Below are positions 1-6,127 of a stretch of DNA of 8,650 bases, in pieces. The notes under the pieces were generated by a model. That model worked only from the letters and a program-made list of their open reading frames with translations, was not told where the DNA came from and made no database searches. This DNA comes from Patescibacteria group bacterium (lineage in GTDB: Bacteria; Patescibacteriota; Minisyncoccia; Phycocordibacterales; UBA1006), in assembly GCA_020428615.1 (NCBI GenBank), contig JAGQMO010000047.1, positions 1-8,650 of the forward strand, in the 5' to 3' direction. Each line of letters opens with the position of its first letter. The first letter of the stretch is position 1. A program made the position numbers and the translations under genes.

Positions 1-582
1 TTAGCATTTATCAATCCTCGCTATGAAGGTGCTTGGAATTACCTTGCTACAATTGCTGAAGCAGCGTACGCGCTTGGTTTTGATGAAATTAATATTGATT
101 ATATTCGTTTTCCCTCTGATGGAAACATTACTAATATTGATTATGAAATGGATGAAGGGGAGACACGGCGTTCAGTTATGAAAGAATTTTATGAGTACAT
201 GGATGATCGTTTGCGAGGGGCGGGTATTCCTATCTCTGCCGACATTTTCGGATTGGTTACAACAGCATCAGACGATATTGGTATTGGACAATACTTTGAA
301 GATATTTATCCTCATTTTGATGCTGTTGCACCGATGGTATATCCGTCACACTACAGCTCGGGATCTTTTGGATACCAAAATCCAAACGCATATCCGTACC
401 AAATAGTCAGTTTAGCAATGAAGAGCGCTATCAGTCGTGCGCAATCAATTAATGAAAACCCTGATAAATTGCGCGTATGGATTCAAGACTTTACGCTCGG
501 TAATCCGCATTATGGAGTGGAAGAAATACGTAATCAATTACAAGCAGTTTATGACACAGGGCTTGATTCGTATATGTCCTAG
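1..582 (+). CDS. DUF4015-type putative glycoside hydrolase, 3' part; C-terminus cut by an in-frame TAG
   Basis: The 5' end lies outside the window; 193 codons are open from base 1. Family-like segments appear in order: FDEINIDYIRFPSDG (residues about 27-41, a barrel strand with acidic residues), SADIFGLVT (about 79-87), DAVAPMVYPSHY (about 105-116), LRVWIQDFTLG (about 157-167) and YGVEEIRNQLQAVYDTGLDSYMS at the end. These match my recollection of the DUF4015 TIM-barrel family, a putative extracellular carbohydrate-active group with no settled substrate. The family normally ends with a W-(D/N)-P-x-N-R-Y-T segment. Here TAG occupies the Trp codon and DPKNRYT follows in the same frame, so the product is probably missing the end of the last barrel strand. 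The first ATG in the window (148) is internal, since the reading frame and the homology both continue upstream of it. Family assignment is fairly secure; activity of the truncated form is unknown. Confidence 0.8.
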   Translation, partial: LAFINPRYEGAWNYLATIAEAAYALGFDEINIDYIRFPSDGNITNIDYEMDEGETRRSVMKEFYEYMDDRLRGAGIPISADIFGLVTTASDDIGIGQYFEDIYPHFDAVAPMVYPSHYSSGSFGYQNPNAYPYQIVSLAMKSAISRAQSINENPDKLRVWIQDFTLGNPHYGVEEIRNQLQAVYDTGLDSYMS

Positions 583-636
583 GATCCAAAAAACCGGTAT
601 ACTCGAGAGGCATATAGTGGTCATCACTCATTATGA
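583..636 (+). other. In-frame continuation of the DUF4015 gene after the TAG, ending in TGA
   Basis: Seventeen codons (DPKNRYTREAYSGHHSL) follow the TAG at 580-582 without a frame change and end at TGA 634-636. DPKNRYT matches the expected C-terminal family motif. The TGA overlaps the ATG of the S41 gene as ATGA (633-636), a common coupled stop/start arrangement. Both facts suggest that 636 is the ancestral end of the gene and that the TAG is recent, erroneous or read through. Confidence 0.65.
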
Positions 637-1814
637 ATTTTTTGAAACATCTTTACAGACAACTATCAGTTAGAAATATAGTATTTGCAGCTACCTTTTT
701 TATATTGGGTGTTCTTTTTGTACAACATACCAATACTGGATACTCTGGAGCGGAGAACGAGAATGATTTCGATTTGTTTTGGTATGTGTATGATACTCTT
801 GAAAAAAAATATCCATTTGAAGAACCGTCTCAAAAAGATAAGATGTTTGGTGCTATCCGAGGTCTCGTTGACTCATATGGTGATGATTATTCCGCGTTTT
901 TACCACCGAACGAAAGCACGTTCTTTACACAAACAATTAGTGGTGAATTCGGAGGAATCGGGGCGGAAATCGGAGTTGAATCAGGTTATTTGGTTGTTAT
1001 TGCTCCATTGAAAAACTCGCCAGCGGAGCGAGCAGGAATAGTAGCAGGAGATATTATTACTCATGTTGACGGTGTTGATATTGCTGGTAAAACCCTAGAC
1101 GGGGCAATCTCACTTATTCGTGGGGAAGTAGGGAGTAGTGTTGAGCTTGAGATTGTTCGTTTTCATGAAGAAGAACCACTCACTCTTACCGTACAAAGAG
1201 AGACCGTTCATATTCCCATCGTTAATACTGAAACAATAGAGGATGTGTTTGTTATCCATCTCTACAATTTTAATGAATCATCTGATAAAGAATTTGAACA
1301 GGCGCTCGTTGCATTCAAAGAATCAGGGAGTAAGAAACTACTCCTTGACCTTCGTAATAATCCTGGAGGGTTTCTTGATTCAGCGATTAATATGGCTAGT
1401 TTCTTTCTTCCACAAGGAAGTATTGTATTACGAGAACGAAACGGAACAGAAATGGAGGACGAGCGTTTATATCGAAGTACTGGAAAAACATTACTCATGG
1501 ACTATCCTTTTGATATGATGGTACTTATTAATGGTGGTTCTGCCTCTGCTTCAGAAATTCTTGCGGGAGCTCTTAAAGATCACCACTATGCTACTATTGT
1601 AGGTGAGACAAGTTTTGGAAAGGGATCAGTTCAAGAATTTTTATCCCTGCCTGAAGACACATCACTTAAAATAACCGTTGCGCAGTGGTTAACTCCAGAT
1701 GGCGACCAGATCTCAAAAAAAGGTATCGAACCAGATACATACATACCAAGTAGTAATGCTTCAGATGTTGATACCCAACTACTACAAGCCCTGCAATTGT
1801 TTAATAATAATTAG
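633..1814 (+). CDS. C-terminal processing peptidase, S41 family, membrane-anchored with PDZ domain
   Basis: This is a 393-residue serine protease of the CtpA/Prc family. Residues about 15-31 form one hydrophobic segment, a signal anchor that would place the rest outside the membrane. A PDZ domain follows at about 103-190 (GEFGGIGAEIG, then SPAERAGIVAGDIITHVDG), with the protease core at about 200-370. LLLDLRNNPGG is at 236-246. The nucleophile is in GGSASASE (301-308), most likely Ser305, and the general-base Lys330 is in SFGKGSVQ. The 25-residue spacing between them matches known members. Family role: cleaves proteins near the C-terminus, often in envelope maturation or quality control; the substrate here is unknown. 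The ATG overlaps the ancestral stop of the preceding gene as ATGA. It is kept because the anchor helix begins just after it. The stop is TAG. Confidence 0.93.
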   Translation: MNFLKHLYRQLSVRNIVFAATFFILGVLFVQHTNTGYSGAENENDFDLFWYVYDTLEKKYPFEEPSQKDKMFGAIRGLVDSYGDDYSAFLPPNESTFFTQTISGEFGGIGAEIGVESGYLVVIAPLKNSPAERAGIVAGDIITHVDGVDIAGKTLDGAISLIRGEVGSSVELEIVRFHEEEPLTLTVQRETVHIPIVNTETIEDVFVIHLYNFNESSDKEFEQALVAFKESGSKKLLLDLRNNPGGFLDSAINMASFFLPQGSIVLRERNGTEMEDERLYRSTGKTLLMDYPFDMMVLINGGSASASEILAGALKDHHYATIVGETSFGKGSVQEFLSLPEDTSLKITVAQWLTPDGDQISKKGIEPDTYIPSSNASDVDTQLLQALQLFNNN

Positions 1815-1817
1815 AAT
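1812..1817 (+). promoter_or_regulatory. TANNNT (-10-like) hexamer before rplI
   Basis: TAGAAT ends exactly 7 bases before the rplI ATG, so initiation 7 bases downstream would give an mRNA starting at the AUG. It contains the S41 stop codon, has no upstream TG and no clear -35. Taken alone it could be chance. It is listed because other starts in this window have the same geometry. Confidence 0.35.
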
Positions 1818-1824
1818 AAGGACT

Positions 1825-2268
1825 ATGAAAGTTATTTTATTACAATATGTAAAAGGGGTGGGGGAGAAAGGTGATATTTGTGATGTCTCAGATGGCTACG
1901 CTCAAAACGCTCTTATACCTCGAGGATTGGCTCAAGCTGCTACTGCTCTTGAAGTAAATAAATTACAGCAAGAGAAAAAATCTAAAAAAGATCGTGCAAA
2001 GAAGGAAGAAGACAAGATACGTCAAACATTGAGAGGCATTAATGGTAAATCAGTTTATATTAAAGAGAAATTAAATGAAAAGGGTACGTTGTACCATGCA
2101 ATAGGTACGAAAGATCTTACAGACGCAATTGAAAGCCAATTATCTCTATCTCTACCTGATACTTTGTATACTGAGAAGTATGCATTCAAAGAGTCAGGTG
2201 AGTATCAAATACAACTCGCAGGTCATGGACAGCGCGCTACAGTACTTCTTGTAATTCAAGGGAAATAA
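1825..2268 (+). CDS. rplI: 50S ribosomal protein bL9
   Basis: This 147-residue protein has the typical bL9 length. The N-terminal RNA-binding domain is clear: MKVILLQYVKGVGEKGD, then DGYAQNALIPRGLA (23-36). A long charged connecting helix follows at about 41-75 (rich in K and E), then the C-terminal domain at about 76-147 ending in ATVLLVIQGK. bL9 binds 23S rRNA near the L1 stalk and helps maintain reading fidelity. The frame is open upstream into the S41 gene, but the start at 1825 is fixed by the universal MKVILL N-terminus. The gap from the S41 stop is 10 bases. AAGGA (1818-1822) is only 2 bases from the ATG, too close for a normal Shine-Dalgarno site. bL9 is reported missing from some CPR lineages, so its presence mildly restricts affiliation. 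Confidence 0.96.
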   Translation: MKVILLQYVKGVGEKGDICDVSDGYAQNALIPRGLAQAATALEVNKLQQEKKSKKDRAKKEEDKIRQTLRGINGKSVYIKEKLNEKGTLYHAIGTKDLTDAIESQLSLSLPDTLYTEKYAFKESGEYQIQLAGHGQRATVLLVIQGK

Positions 2269-2270
2269 TA

Positions 2271-2305
2271 AAAACCCAGGAAAAGCCAATCGGATCCTGG
2301 GTTTT
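2271..2305. terminator. Bidirectional intrinsic terminator between rplI and engB
   Basis: A perfect 11-bp inverted repeat, aaaacccagga (2271-2281) and tcctgggtttt (2295-2305), encloses a 13-base loop. It begins 2 bases after the rplI stop. On the + strand the stem ends in U4. On the - strand it is followed by a longer U-rich run (complement of 2262-2275). With convergent genes on both sides it can end transcription from either direction. Confidence 0.85.
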
Positions 2306-2450
2306 ATAGAAAAAACATTATAAATACACTTGCTTAAGAATAAGAACGTTTGGCTTTGAATGCAAGTATACCTTCTTTTTTATGAGAAAGAAAGAGGAGG
2401 TAAGGAAATAAATATAATGTCGCACAACATATATTTTACGACACTATATA
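2306..2450. other. Non-coding convergent intergenic spacer
   Basis: This AT-rich stretch has no credible gene. It contains a 17-base all-purine run at 2384-2400 that includes GGAGG, but only 9- and 13-codon reading frames follow it. The last third holds the hairpin listed at 2412-2449. No tRNA-like or riboswitch-like fold was recognised. Confidence 0.6.
2412..2449 (-). terminator. Hairpin directly after engB, candidate 3'-end or terminator
   Basis: An 11-bp imperfect inverted repeat (2412-2422 with 2439-2449) has a 16-base loop and starts 1 base after the engB stop codon. Its only imperfection is an A-C mismatch in + strand RNA but a G-U wobble in - strand RNA, so it folds better as part of the engB transcript. 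The following tract (ATTTATTT in - strand sense) is only moderately U-rich, so it may be a weak terminator or a 3'-end stabiliser. Confidence 0.5.
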
Positions 2451-3035
2451 TTAATTAATACTAAAAGCCGCCTCTTTTAAAACATCTATATTCTTTCTTT
2501 TCAATACAGAGTAGTAGAAGACATCAACACCTAATGAGCTTGAGAGTTCTTTTTTTAGTTGGTGTTGTTCTTTTTGATTTATTTTATCAATCTTATTAGC
2601 TGCTACAATGTATTTTTTTCCGGATTGTTGTAGGTGTTGTAAAAACACCTTATCAAGATCAGTTAAACCGACTTTAGCATCAATAATCAGGCAAATGAGT
2701 GCAATGGGTGCCTGTGTATAGGAAATGTACCACTCAATGAGTTCTCGTAGTTCTTCGCGGCGTTTTTTGGATAATTTAGCATAACCATAACCCGGAAGAT
2801 CAACACAATACATCTTCAATCCATTATTTATTGTGAGTTTAAAAAAATTAATCTCTTGAGTCTTGCCAGGAGTCTTTCCCACCTTAACCAACCTACTCTT
2901 CCCGAGTATTGCATTCAACGTACTAGATTTTCCGACATTGGATCGTCCAACGAAAGCAATCTGGGTTACGTTATCATGCATGATGGGATCCTCTCCAACA
3001 ACCCCCTTAACAAATTCAACTGTTGAAATTTCCAT
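2451..3035 (-). CDS. engB: Ribosome biogenesis GTP-binding protein EngB/YsxC/YihA
   Basis: This is a TrmE-Era-EngA-EngB-Septin class GTPase that acts in late 50S assembly. Numbered from the longer frame opening at 3044, the motifs are G1 GRSNVGKS (33-40), the G2 region TPGKTQ (58-63), G3 DLPGYG (82-87) and G4 NKID (150-153). G4 is NKID rather than the commoner TKxD. G5 is degenerate (YYSVLKRKN). The length, 194 residues from the chosen start, is normal for the family. I prefer the second ATG (3033-3035), because MEISTVEFVKG then aligns with the usual MKVxxxExV N-terminus. ATG 3042-3044 would add MKN. Neither start has a Shine-Dalgarno sequence. It is the last gene of the - strand series, 41 bases after the small membrane protein gene from the chosen start, and ends in TAA. 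Confidence 0.95.
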   Translation of the reverse strand: MEISTVEFVKGVVGEDPIMHDNVTQIAFVGRSNVGKSSTLNAILGKSRLVKVGKTPGKTQEINFFKLTINNGLKMYCVDLPGYGYAKLSKKRREELRELIEWYISYTQAPIALICLIIDAKVGLTDLDKVFLQHLQQSGKKYIVAANKIDKINQKEQHQLKKELSSSLGVDVFYYSVLKRKNIDVLKEAAFSIN

Positions 3036-3042
3036 ATTCTTC

Positions 3043-3048
3043 ATAGTA
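3043..3048 (-). promoter_or_regulatory. TANNNT (-10-like) hexamer before the preferred engB start
   Basis: TACTAT (- strand sense) ends exactly 7 bases before the ATG at 3033-3035, the geometry of a leaderless start. No TG extension and no obvious -35 are present. It supports the second ATG over the first, but only weakly on its own. Confidence 0.35.
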
Positions 3049-3076
3049 GATTGCTTATGTAAAAAAACAACTTAAA

Positions 3077-3325
3077 TTATCCGGTAATAAGCGCGATTTG
3101 TTCCAAAATGAAATCCCATAACCATTCTACAGTCTGACGTAAATAACTGTCGTAGAAAGTAACAATATGATCCCATATATATCCTAAATTTGATTGAGTT
3201 TGTTCATCTTCAACCGCATCTTGAAGACTGAAATCAAAAAAATATGAGGCAATGATAATAGCAATCACAATGATAAGAATCCATTTCAGGAACCCCCTTT
3301 CTTTTTGTTGTAGGTGTATGAGCAT
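3077..3325 (-). CDS. Small single-pass membrane protein of unknown function
   Basis: This is an 82-residue protein with a short basic N-terminus (QQKERGFLK, 6-14), one strongly hydrophobic helix (about 15-30, ILIIVIAIIIASYFF) and an acidic, glutamine-containing segment (31-48). The C-terminal part (about 49-80) is rich in aromatic residues (IWDHIVTFYDSYLRQTVEW) and could be an amphipathic helix lying on the membrane. The RGFLK-plus-helix pattern resembles short hypothetical proteins I associate with Parcubacteria genomes; that is memory, not a search. It lies 21 bases after the M23 gene and upstream of engB. It is real rather than a shadow: the helix and start are coherent, it fills the gap between neighbours, and an extended -10 sits just upstream. 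The function is unknown. Confidence 0.75.
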   Translation of the reverse strand: MLIHLQQKERGFLKWILIIVIAIIIASYFFDFSLQDAVEDEQTQSNLGYIWDHIVTFYDSYLRQTVEWLWDFILEQIALITG

Positions 3326-3334
3326 GATAAACCT

Positions 3335-3343
3335 ACTATACCA
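3335..3343 (-). promoter_or_regulatory. Extended -10 promoter before the small membrane protein gene
   Basis: TGG-TATAGT (- strand sense) ends 9 bases before the ATG, predicting a leader of only a few bases or none. It lies in the 21-base gap after the M23 stop codon. No good -35 hexamer is visible. The gene may be read from here as well as by run-through from the M23 gene. Confidence 0.5.
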
Positions 3344-3346
3344 TAT

Positions 3347-4678
3347 CTATTCGTTATATTTAAAATATGAAGCGTCAGTTTGTGGTAAATACGCGAGTGG
3401 ATCAAGGTATGCTGCTGTTGGAGCAAGTGGCATGCGGTAAGTTTTCCCTGCACATGCACTGCTCGGGCGTTCAGTAACGCGTGCTCCTTCTCCCCCATCA
3501 ACACCTTTCGTAGCGTACACTGTCACGTGGAGGTGTGGAGCGGTGCTATGTCCAGTATTTCCAGAATATGCTATCAATTCTCCTTTCTTGACTCGATCTC
3601 CTTCTTTTACTTTCCATGACGAGAGGTGTCCATATGTAGTCGAGAGACCGATATCATGTTCAATAAATACCCATTTCCCAAACGATGCGCGGTAACACGT
3701 TTGATCCGTATCGCCCACACCTTTTACAACACCATCTGCAACCGCATATACAGGTGTTCCTACATCAGCCCTAAAATCGACACCACTATGAGATCCAGAT
3801 ACATACAATCGCTCAGATGAAACTGTTTTTCCAAAACGTTGAGTTATGAATATGTTTTCAAGTGGCCAGGCAAGTACAGCTGACCCTTTTGCTGGTAGCG
3901 AATCAGGATTCAATGCGAATTCGAGTCTGGACTCATAATCTCTGATTTCTGAATCAAGCGCATCAATTGTTGCTAGCGTTGCATTAAGAGAAGCTTGGTA
4001 CGAAGACTCTTTTTGTTTCGTTTTGTCGAGCGCGTTTGCTTGTTCGTCTTCTTTTGATTTAACAATAGATCGTTGATCGCTGAGGATGAGTTTCTCATCC
4101 TCAAGACTATCTTGTTCGAGGGTAAGTGCTTGGTTTGTTTTTCGTAATTCTATTTTTTTTGCCTCAAGAAGGTTAGTATTTTCGACAAGAGGATCTTGCA
4201 ATCTTGTATATGCGTCTCGCACACTAAAGAAATCAGAGAGGTTTTCTGCAGATGCAAGTACTTCAAGAAACGACAATTTATTTCGTTGATCAATGCCACG
4301 CAAAAGTGCTGCAATAGCATCAGCATAGGTGTGAATGTCAGATGTATAGCTTGAAATTTGTTGTTCTGATTTATTGATCTTTAATTCAAGTGATTTGATC
4401 TCGTTTTCAGTTTGCTTAATATTGTTATCAAGACTCTTTCGTTCGGCATTGATGCGATTGAGCTCTGCGGTAAGAACACTCTTTTCAGCGCCTACATGTG
4501 TCAGTTCTTCTCGAATACGATCAGCTTCCTCTAGTAGTTTTTGTCGTTCAGCGGCTTTATCCGCAATTTGCGCTTCGAGTTCATCAATACTTTGTGCATC
4601 AACATGAAAAAAACTAGAAACAAAAACGGCTCCTATTATGAGGAATACTATTGATGTTCGCTTGCTTAACATCTTCAT
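3347..4678 (-). CDS. Secreted coiled-coil M23 (LytM) peptidoglycan endopeptidase, EnvC-like architecture
   Basis: The 443-residue protein has a signal peptide (hydrophobic about 10-24, cleavage probably after VDA, 26-28). Long charged coiled coils follow at about 30-125 and 165-255, then a C-terminal LytM domain (about 268-390). Zinc ligands are visible: H297 and D301 in HSGVD, and H384 in PHLHV, with H351 (YGHL) and H382 also conserved. All are present, so it should be an active metallo-endopeptidase, unlike EnvC/NlpD, which have lost catalytic residues and only activate amidases. Two cysteines (C328 within the domain, C409 after it) could form a disulfide outside the membrane. A likely role is cleaving peptide cross-links during growth or division, consistent with murG and ftsW nearby. 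The start at 4678 is chosen because the signal peptide follows; M3 (4672) is the alternative. The stop is TAG. Confidence 0.9.
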   Translation of the reverse strand: MKMLSKRTSIVFLIIGAVFVSSFFHVDAQSIDELEAQIADKAAERQKLLEEADRIREELTHVGAEKSVLTAELNRINAERKSLDNNIKQTENEIKSLELKINKSEQQISSYTSDIHTYADAIAALLRGIDQRNKLSFLEVLASAENLSDFFSVRDAYTRLQDPLVENTNLLEAKKIELRKTNQALTLEQDSLEDEKLILSDQRSIVKSKEDEQANALDKTKQKESSYQASLNATLATIDALDSEIRDYESRLEFALNPDSLPAKGSAVLAWPLENIFITQRFGKTVSSERLYVSGSHSGVDFRADVGTPVYAVADGVVKGVGDTDQTCYRASFGKWVFIEHDIGLSTTYGHLSSWKVKEGDRVKKGELIAYSGNTGHSTAPHLHVTVYATKGVDGGEGARVTERPSSACAGKTYRMPLAPTAAYLDPLAYLPQTDASYFKYNE

Positions 4679-4685
4679 AGAGGTG

Positions 4686-4694
4686 ATTATAGCA
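4686..4694 (-). promoter_or_regulatory. Extended -10 promoter, predicted leaderless start of the M23 gene
   Basis: TGC-TATAAT, a perfect extended -10, ends exactly 7 bases before the ATG at 4676-4678, so the transcript should begin at or next to the AUG. The intervening CACCTCT cannot act as a Shine-Dalgarno. The best -35 with a 17-base spacer is TTTAAT (4709-4714), a poor match. Confidence 0.7.
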
Positions 4695-4711
4695 TGGTTT
4701 TAAACCGTATT

Positions 4712-4744
4712 AAAAAATCCTCTGTCTTATATAGGGGATTTTTT
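4712..4744 (-). terminator. Weak terminator-like hairpin at the end of gltX
   Basis: A perfect 9-bp inverted repeat, aaaaaatcc (4712-4720) and ggatttttt (4736-4744), has a 15-base loop that includes the gltX stop codon. Only two pairs are G-C and the U run is part of the stem, so it is weaker than the other terminators. Its position between gltX and the M23 promoter makes it plausible. Confidence 0.4.
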
Positions 4745-6073
4745 TAATGCTTCAACATTTGCTTGAATACGTTTCAAAGCTATTCCTCTACCAAGCACTT
4801 CAAGAAGTGTAAATGGATCGGGTGATTTTTCTTTACCCGACAGACTAAACCGGAGTGGCCAGAGGACATCGCCCTTCCCTGCTTCTTCCGCATAAGGGAA
4901 TATCAATGTCTTTAAATTGTCACTGTTCCAATCCCCGGTATATGATTCAAGCATTTCAAGGATGTGAGAGAGATGTCGCACCGTATCTTCTTTGGTTGAT
5001 GTTTTCCAGGTAATTTTTTCACTATCAAGTTCAGGTTCAATGAAGTAGTAATTGAGCTCACCGTCTTTAATCATTTCACGAAAATCAGAAAAGGCGTGTA
5101 TCCTTTCTCGTATAACAGGTAGAATTTTGTCAAACATTTCTTCTGTATACCCTGAAATCGATTCCACTGTTTTCATTTCTGGTTTTAAGTACTCTTTAAA
5201 CTCATCGTCTGAGAGTTTCGTGAGGTACTGTTTGTTAATCCAGTAGAGTTTTTCAATATTAAAGACTCCCCCACCCTTTTGCACTTTCAAGAGATTGAAC
5301 TCCTCAACAAGTTCTTCTTTTGACATAATCTCGCGGTCATCCCCGGGGTTCCATCCAATGAACGCCATAAAATTCAAGAGTGCCTCGGGAAGAATCCCCT
5401 CGTCTTTATATTCAAGTGTTGGAATAACCTCTGGATCTCGTTTTGATAACTTGCCTCCGCGTGGACTCATAATGAGCGGAATGTGCGCGTATTCCGGTCG
5501 CTTGAAACCAAGCGCTTCGAGAATGAGTATTTGACGTGGTGTGTTATTAATGTGTTCTTGTCCACGAATAACGTGTGTGACACCCATTACCCCGTCATCA
5601 ACAACAACGGTGAGGTGGTAAATTGGCGTATCAATGGTTCGCGCAATAACAAAATCGCCAAGCTCAGTCGTATCAAACTCAATATCTCCCAGAATAAGAT
5701 CAGTGAAGGTTATTTTGCTGTTCGGATTTTTAAAGCGGATAACTTTTTTATGAGTGTCATCGTTAGATGCTTCGGCTTCGTACGCACTGCCAGTATCAAT
5801 CAATTTTTGTATGTGTGTACTATATATATCAGTTCGTTCTGACTGACGATAAAATTCATCATACTCAAGACCAAGCCAAGCGAGTGAATCGAGCATGTTT
5901 TGTTCGTATTCGGGTTTTGATCTTTCTCTGTCGGTGTCTTCTGAACGAATAATAAATTTCCCTTTGTTATGCCGAGCAAAGAGGTAATTAAAAAGCGTTG
6001 TTCGTACCGAACCTATATGAAATTTGCCTGTTGGCGAAGGTGCCATTCGTGTTACCACATTGTCTGTATTCAT
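4727..6073 (-). CDS. gltX: Glutamyl-tRNA synthetase (class I), compact form
   Basis: This enzyme attaches glutamate to its tRNA using ATP. The 448-residue product has MAPSPTGKFHIGS at 10-22 (the HIGH-type signature is HIGS, 19-22), VVVDDGVMGVTHVIRGQEH (156-174) and KLSKR (208-212, KMSKS-type). The anticodon-binding part runs from about 260 to the end. The stretch after GSAYEAEA is very short: residues 96-111 join directly to VIRFK, with no Cys. Bacterial GluRSs usually carry about 35-40 extra residues here with a CxC zinc site. Whether it also charges tRNA-Gln (needing GatCAB) cannot be told. The frame is open to 6106, but those extra 11 residues would start inside the terminator stem. MNTDNVVTRMAPSPTG is the natural N-terminus and has an extended -10 in front. 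The stop is TAA. Confidence 0.95.
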   Translation of the reverse strand: MNTDNVVTRMAPSPTGKFHIGSVRTTLFNYLFARHNKGKFIIRSEDTDRERSKPEYEQNMLDSLAWLGLEYDEFYRQSERTDIYSTHIQKLIDTGSAYEAEASNDDTHKKVIRFKNPNSKITFTDLILGDIEFDTTELGDFVIARTIDTPIYHLTVVVDDGVMGVTHVIRGQEHINNTPRQILILEALGFKRPEYAHIPLIMSPRGGKLSKRDPEVIPTLEYKDEGILPEALLNFMAFIGWNPGDDREIMSKEELVEEFNLLKVQKGGGVFNIEKLYWINKQYLTKLSDDEFKEYLKPEMKTVESISGYTEEMFDKILPVIRERIHAFSDFREMIKDGELNYYFIEPELDSEKITWKTSTKEDTVRHLSHILEMLESYTGDWNSDNLKTLIFPYAEEAGKGDVLWPLRFSLSGKEKSPDPFTLLEVLGRGIALKRIQANVEALKKSPI

Positions 6074-6080
6074 GACATGA

Positions 6081-6089
6081 AGTGTAACA
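6081..6089 (-). promoter_or_regulatory. Extended -10 promoter, predicted leaderless start of gltX
   Basis: TGT-TACACT (- strand sense) ends exactly 7 bases before the chosen gltX ATG (6071-6073). It overlaps the last U-tract base of the preceding terminator by 1-2 bases. Any -35 would fall inside the terminator hairpin and is not a recognisable hexamer. This supports the 6073 start over 6106. Confidence 0.6.
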
Positions 6090-6118
6090 AAAAAAAGGGC
6101 ACTCATAAAGAGTGACCC
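6089..6118 (-). terminator. Intrinsic terminator of the lipoprotein gene
   Basis: In - strand sense, GGGTCACTC (6118-6110), loop TTTAT and GAGTGCCC (6104-6097) form an 8-bp GC-rich stem with one bulged base (6115). Eight T residues follow (6096-6089). It starts 9 bases after the TAA of the upstream gene. This is a textbook Rho-independent terminator. Confidence 0.88.
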
Positions 6119-6127
6119 TACAAGTGA

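Noticed and set aside
148..582. ATG at 148 as the true start of the first gene
   Set aside because: The frame is open to base 1, and the upstream residues include the conserved INIDYIRFPSDG strand, so the gene begins outside the window.
580..582. TAG reassigned to an amino acid across the genome
   Set aside because: TAG correctly ends the S41, M23 and ftsW genes at family-typical C-termini.
1818..1822. AAGGA as a Shine-Dalgarno for rplI
   Set aside because: Only 2 bases separate it from the ATG, outside the usual 5-9 base range.
1699..1824. N-terminal extension of rplI overlapping the S41 gene
   Set aside because: bL9 begins MKVILL at 1825. The extension is an out-of-frame shadow of the protease gene.
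2328..2367. acttgc/gcaagt inverted repeat in the intergenic spacer
   Set aside because: Six pairs across a 28-base loop is within chance expectation in AT-rich DNA.
2382..2458. Mini reading frames (9 and 13 codons) near the GGAGG at 2396-2400
   Set aside because: They are too short and the GGAGG is 16 bases from the second ATG. One contains the GGAGG itself. The region is a terminator-bearing convergent spacer.
4679..4688. Similarity of the M23 upstream bases (ATCACCTC) to the 3' end of 16S rRNA
   Set aside because: It is only eight bases, in the sense that would not pair with the rRNA, and is probably coincidence.
6074..6106. Longer gltX beginning at 6106
   Set aside because: The extra 11 residues are encoded by the terminator stem and its U run, and lack family support. 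The 6073 ATG gives the standard N-terminus.
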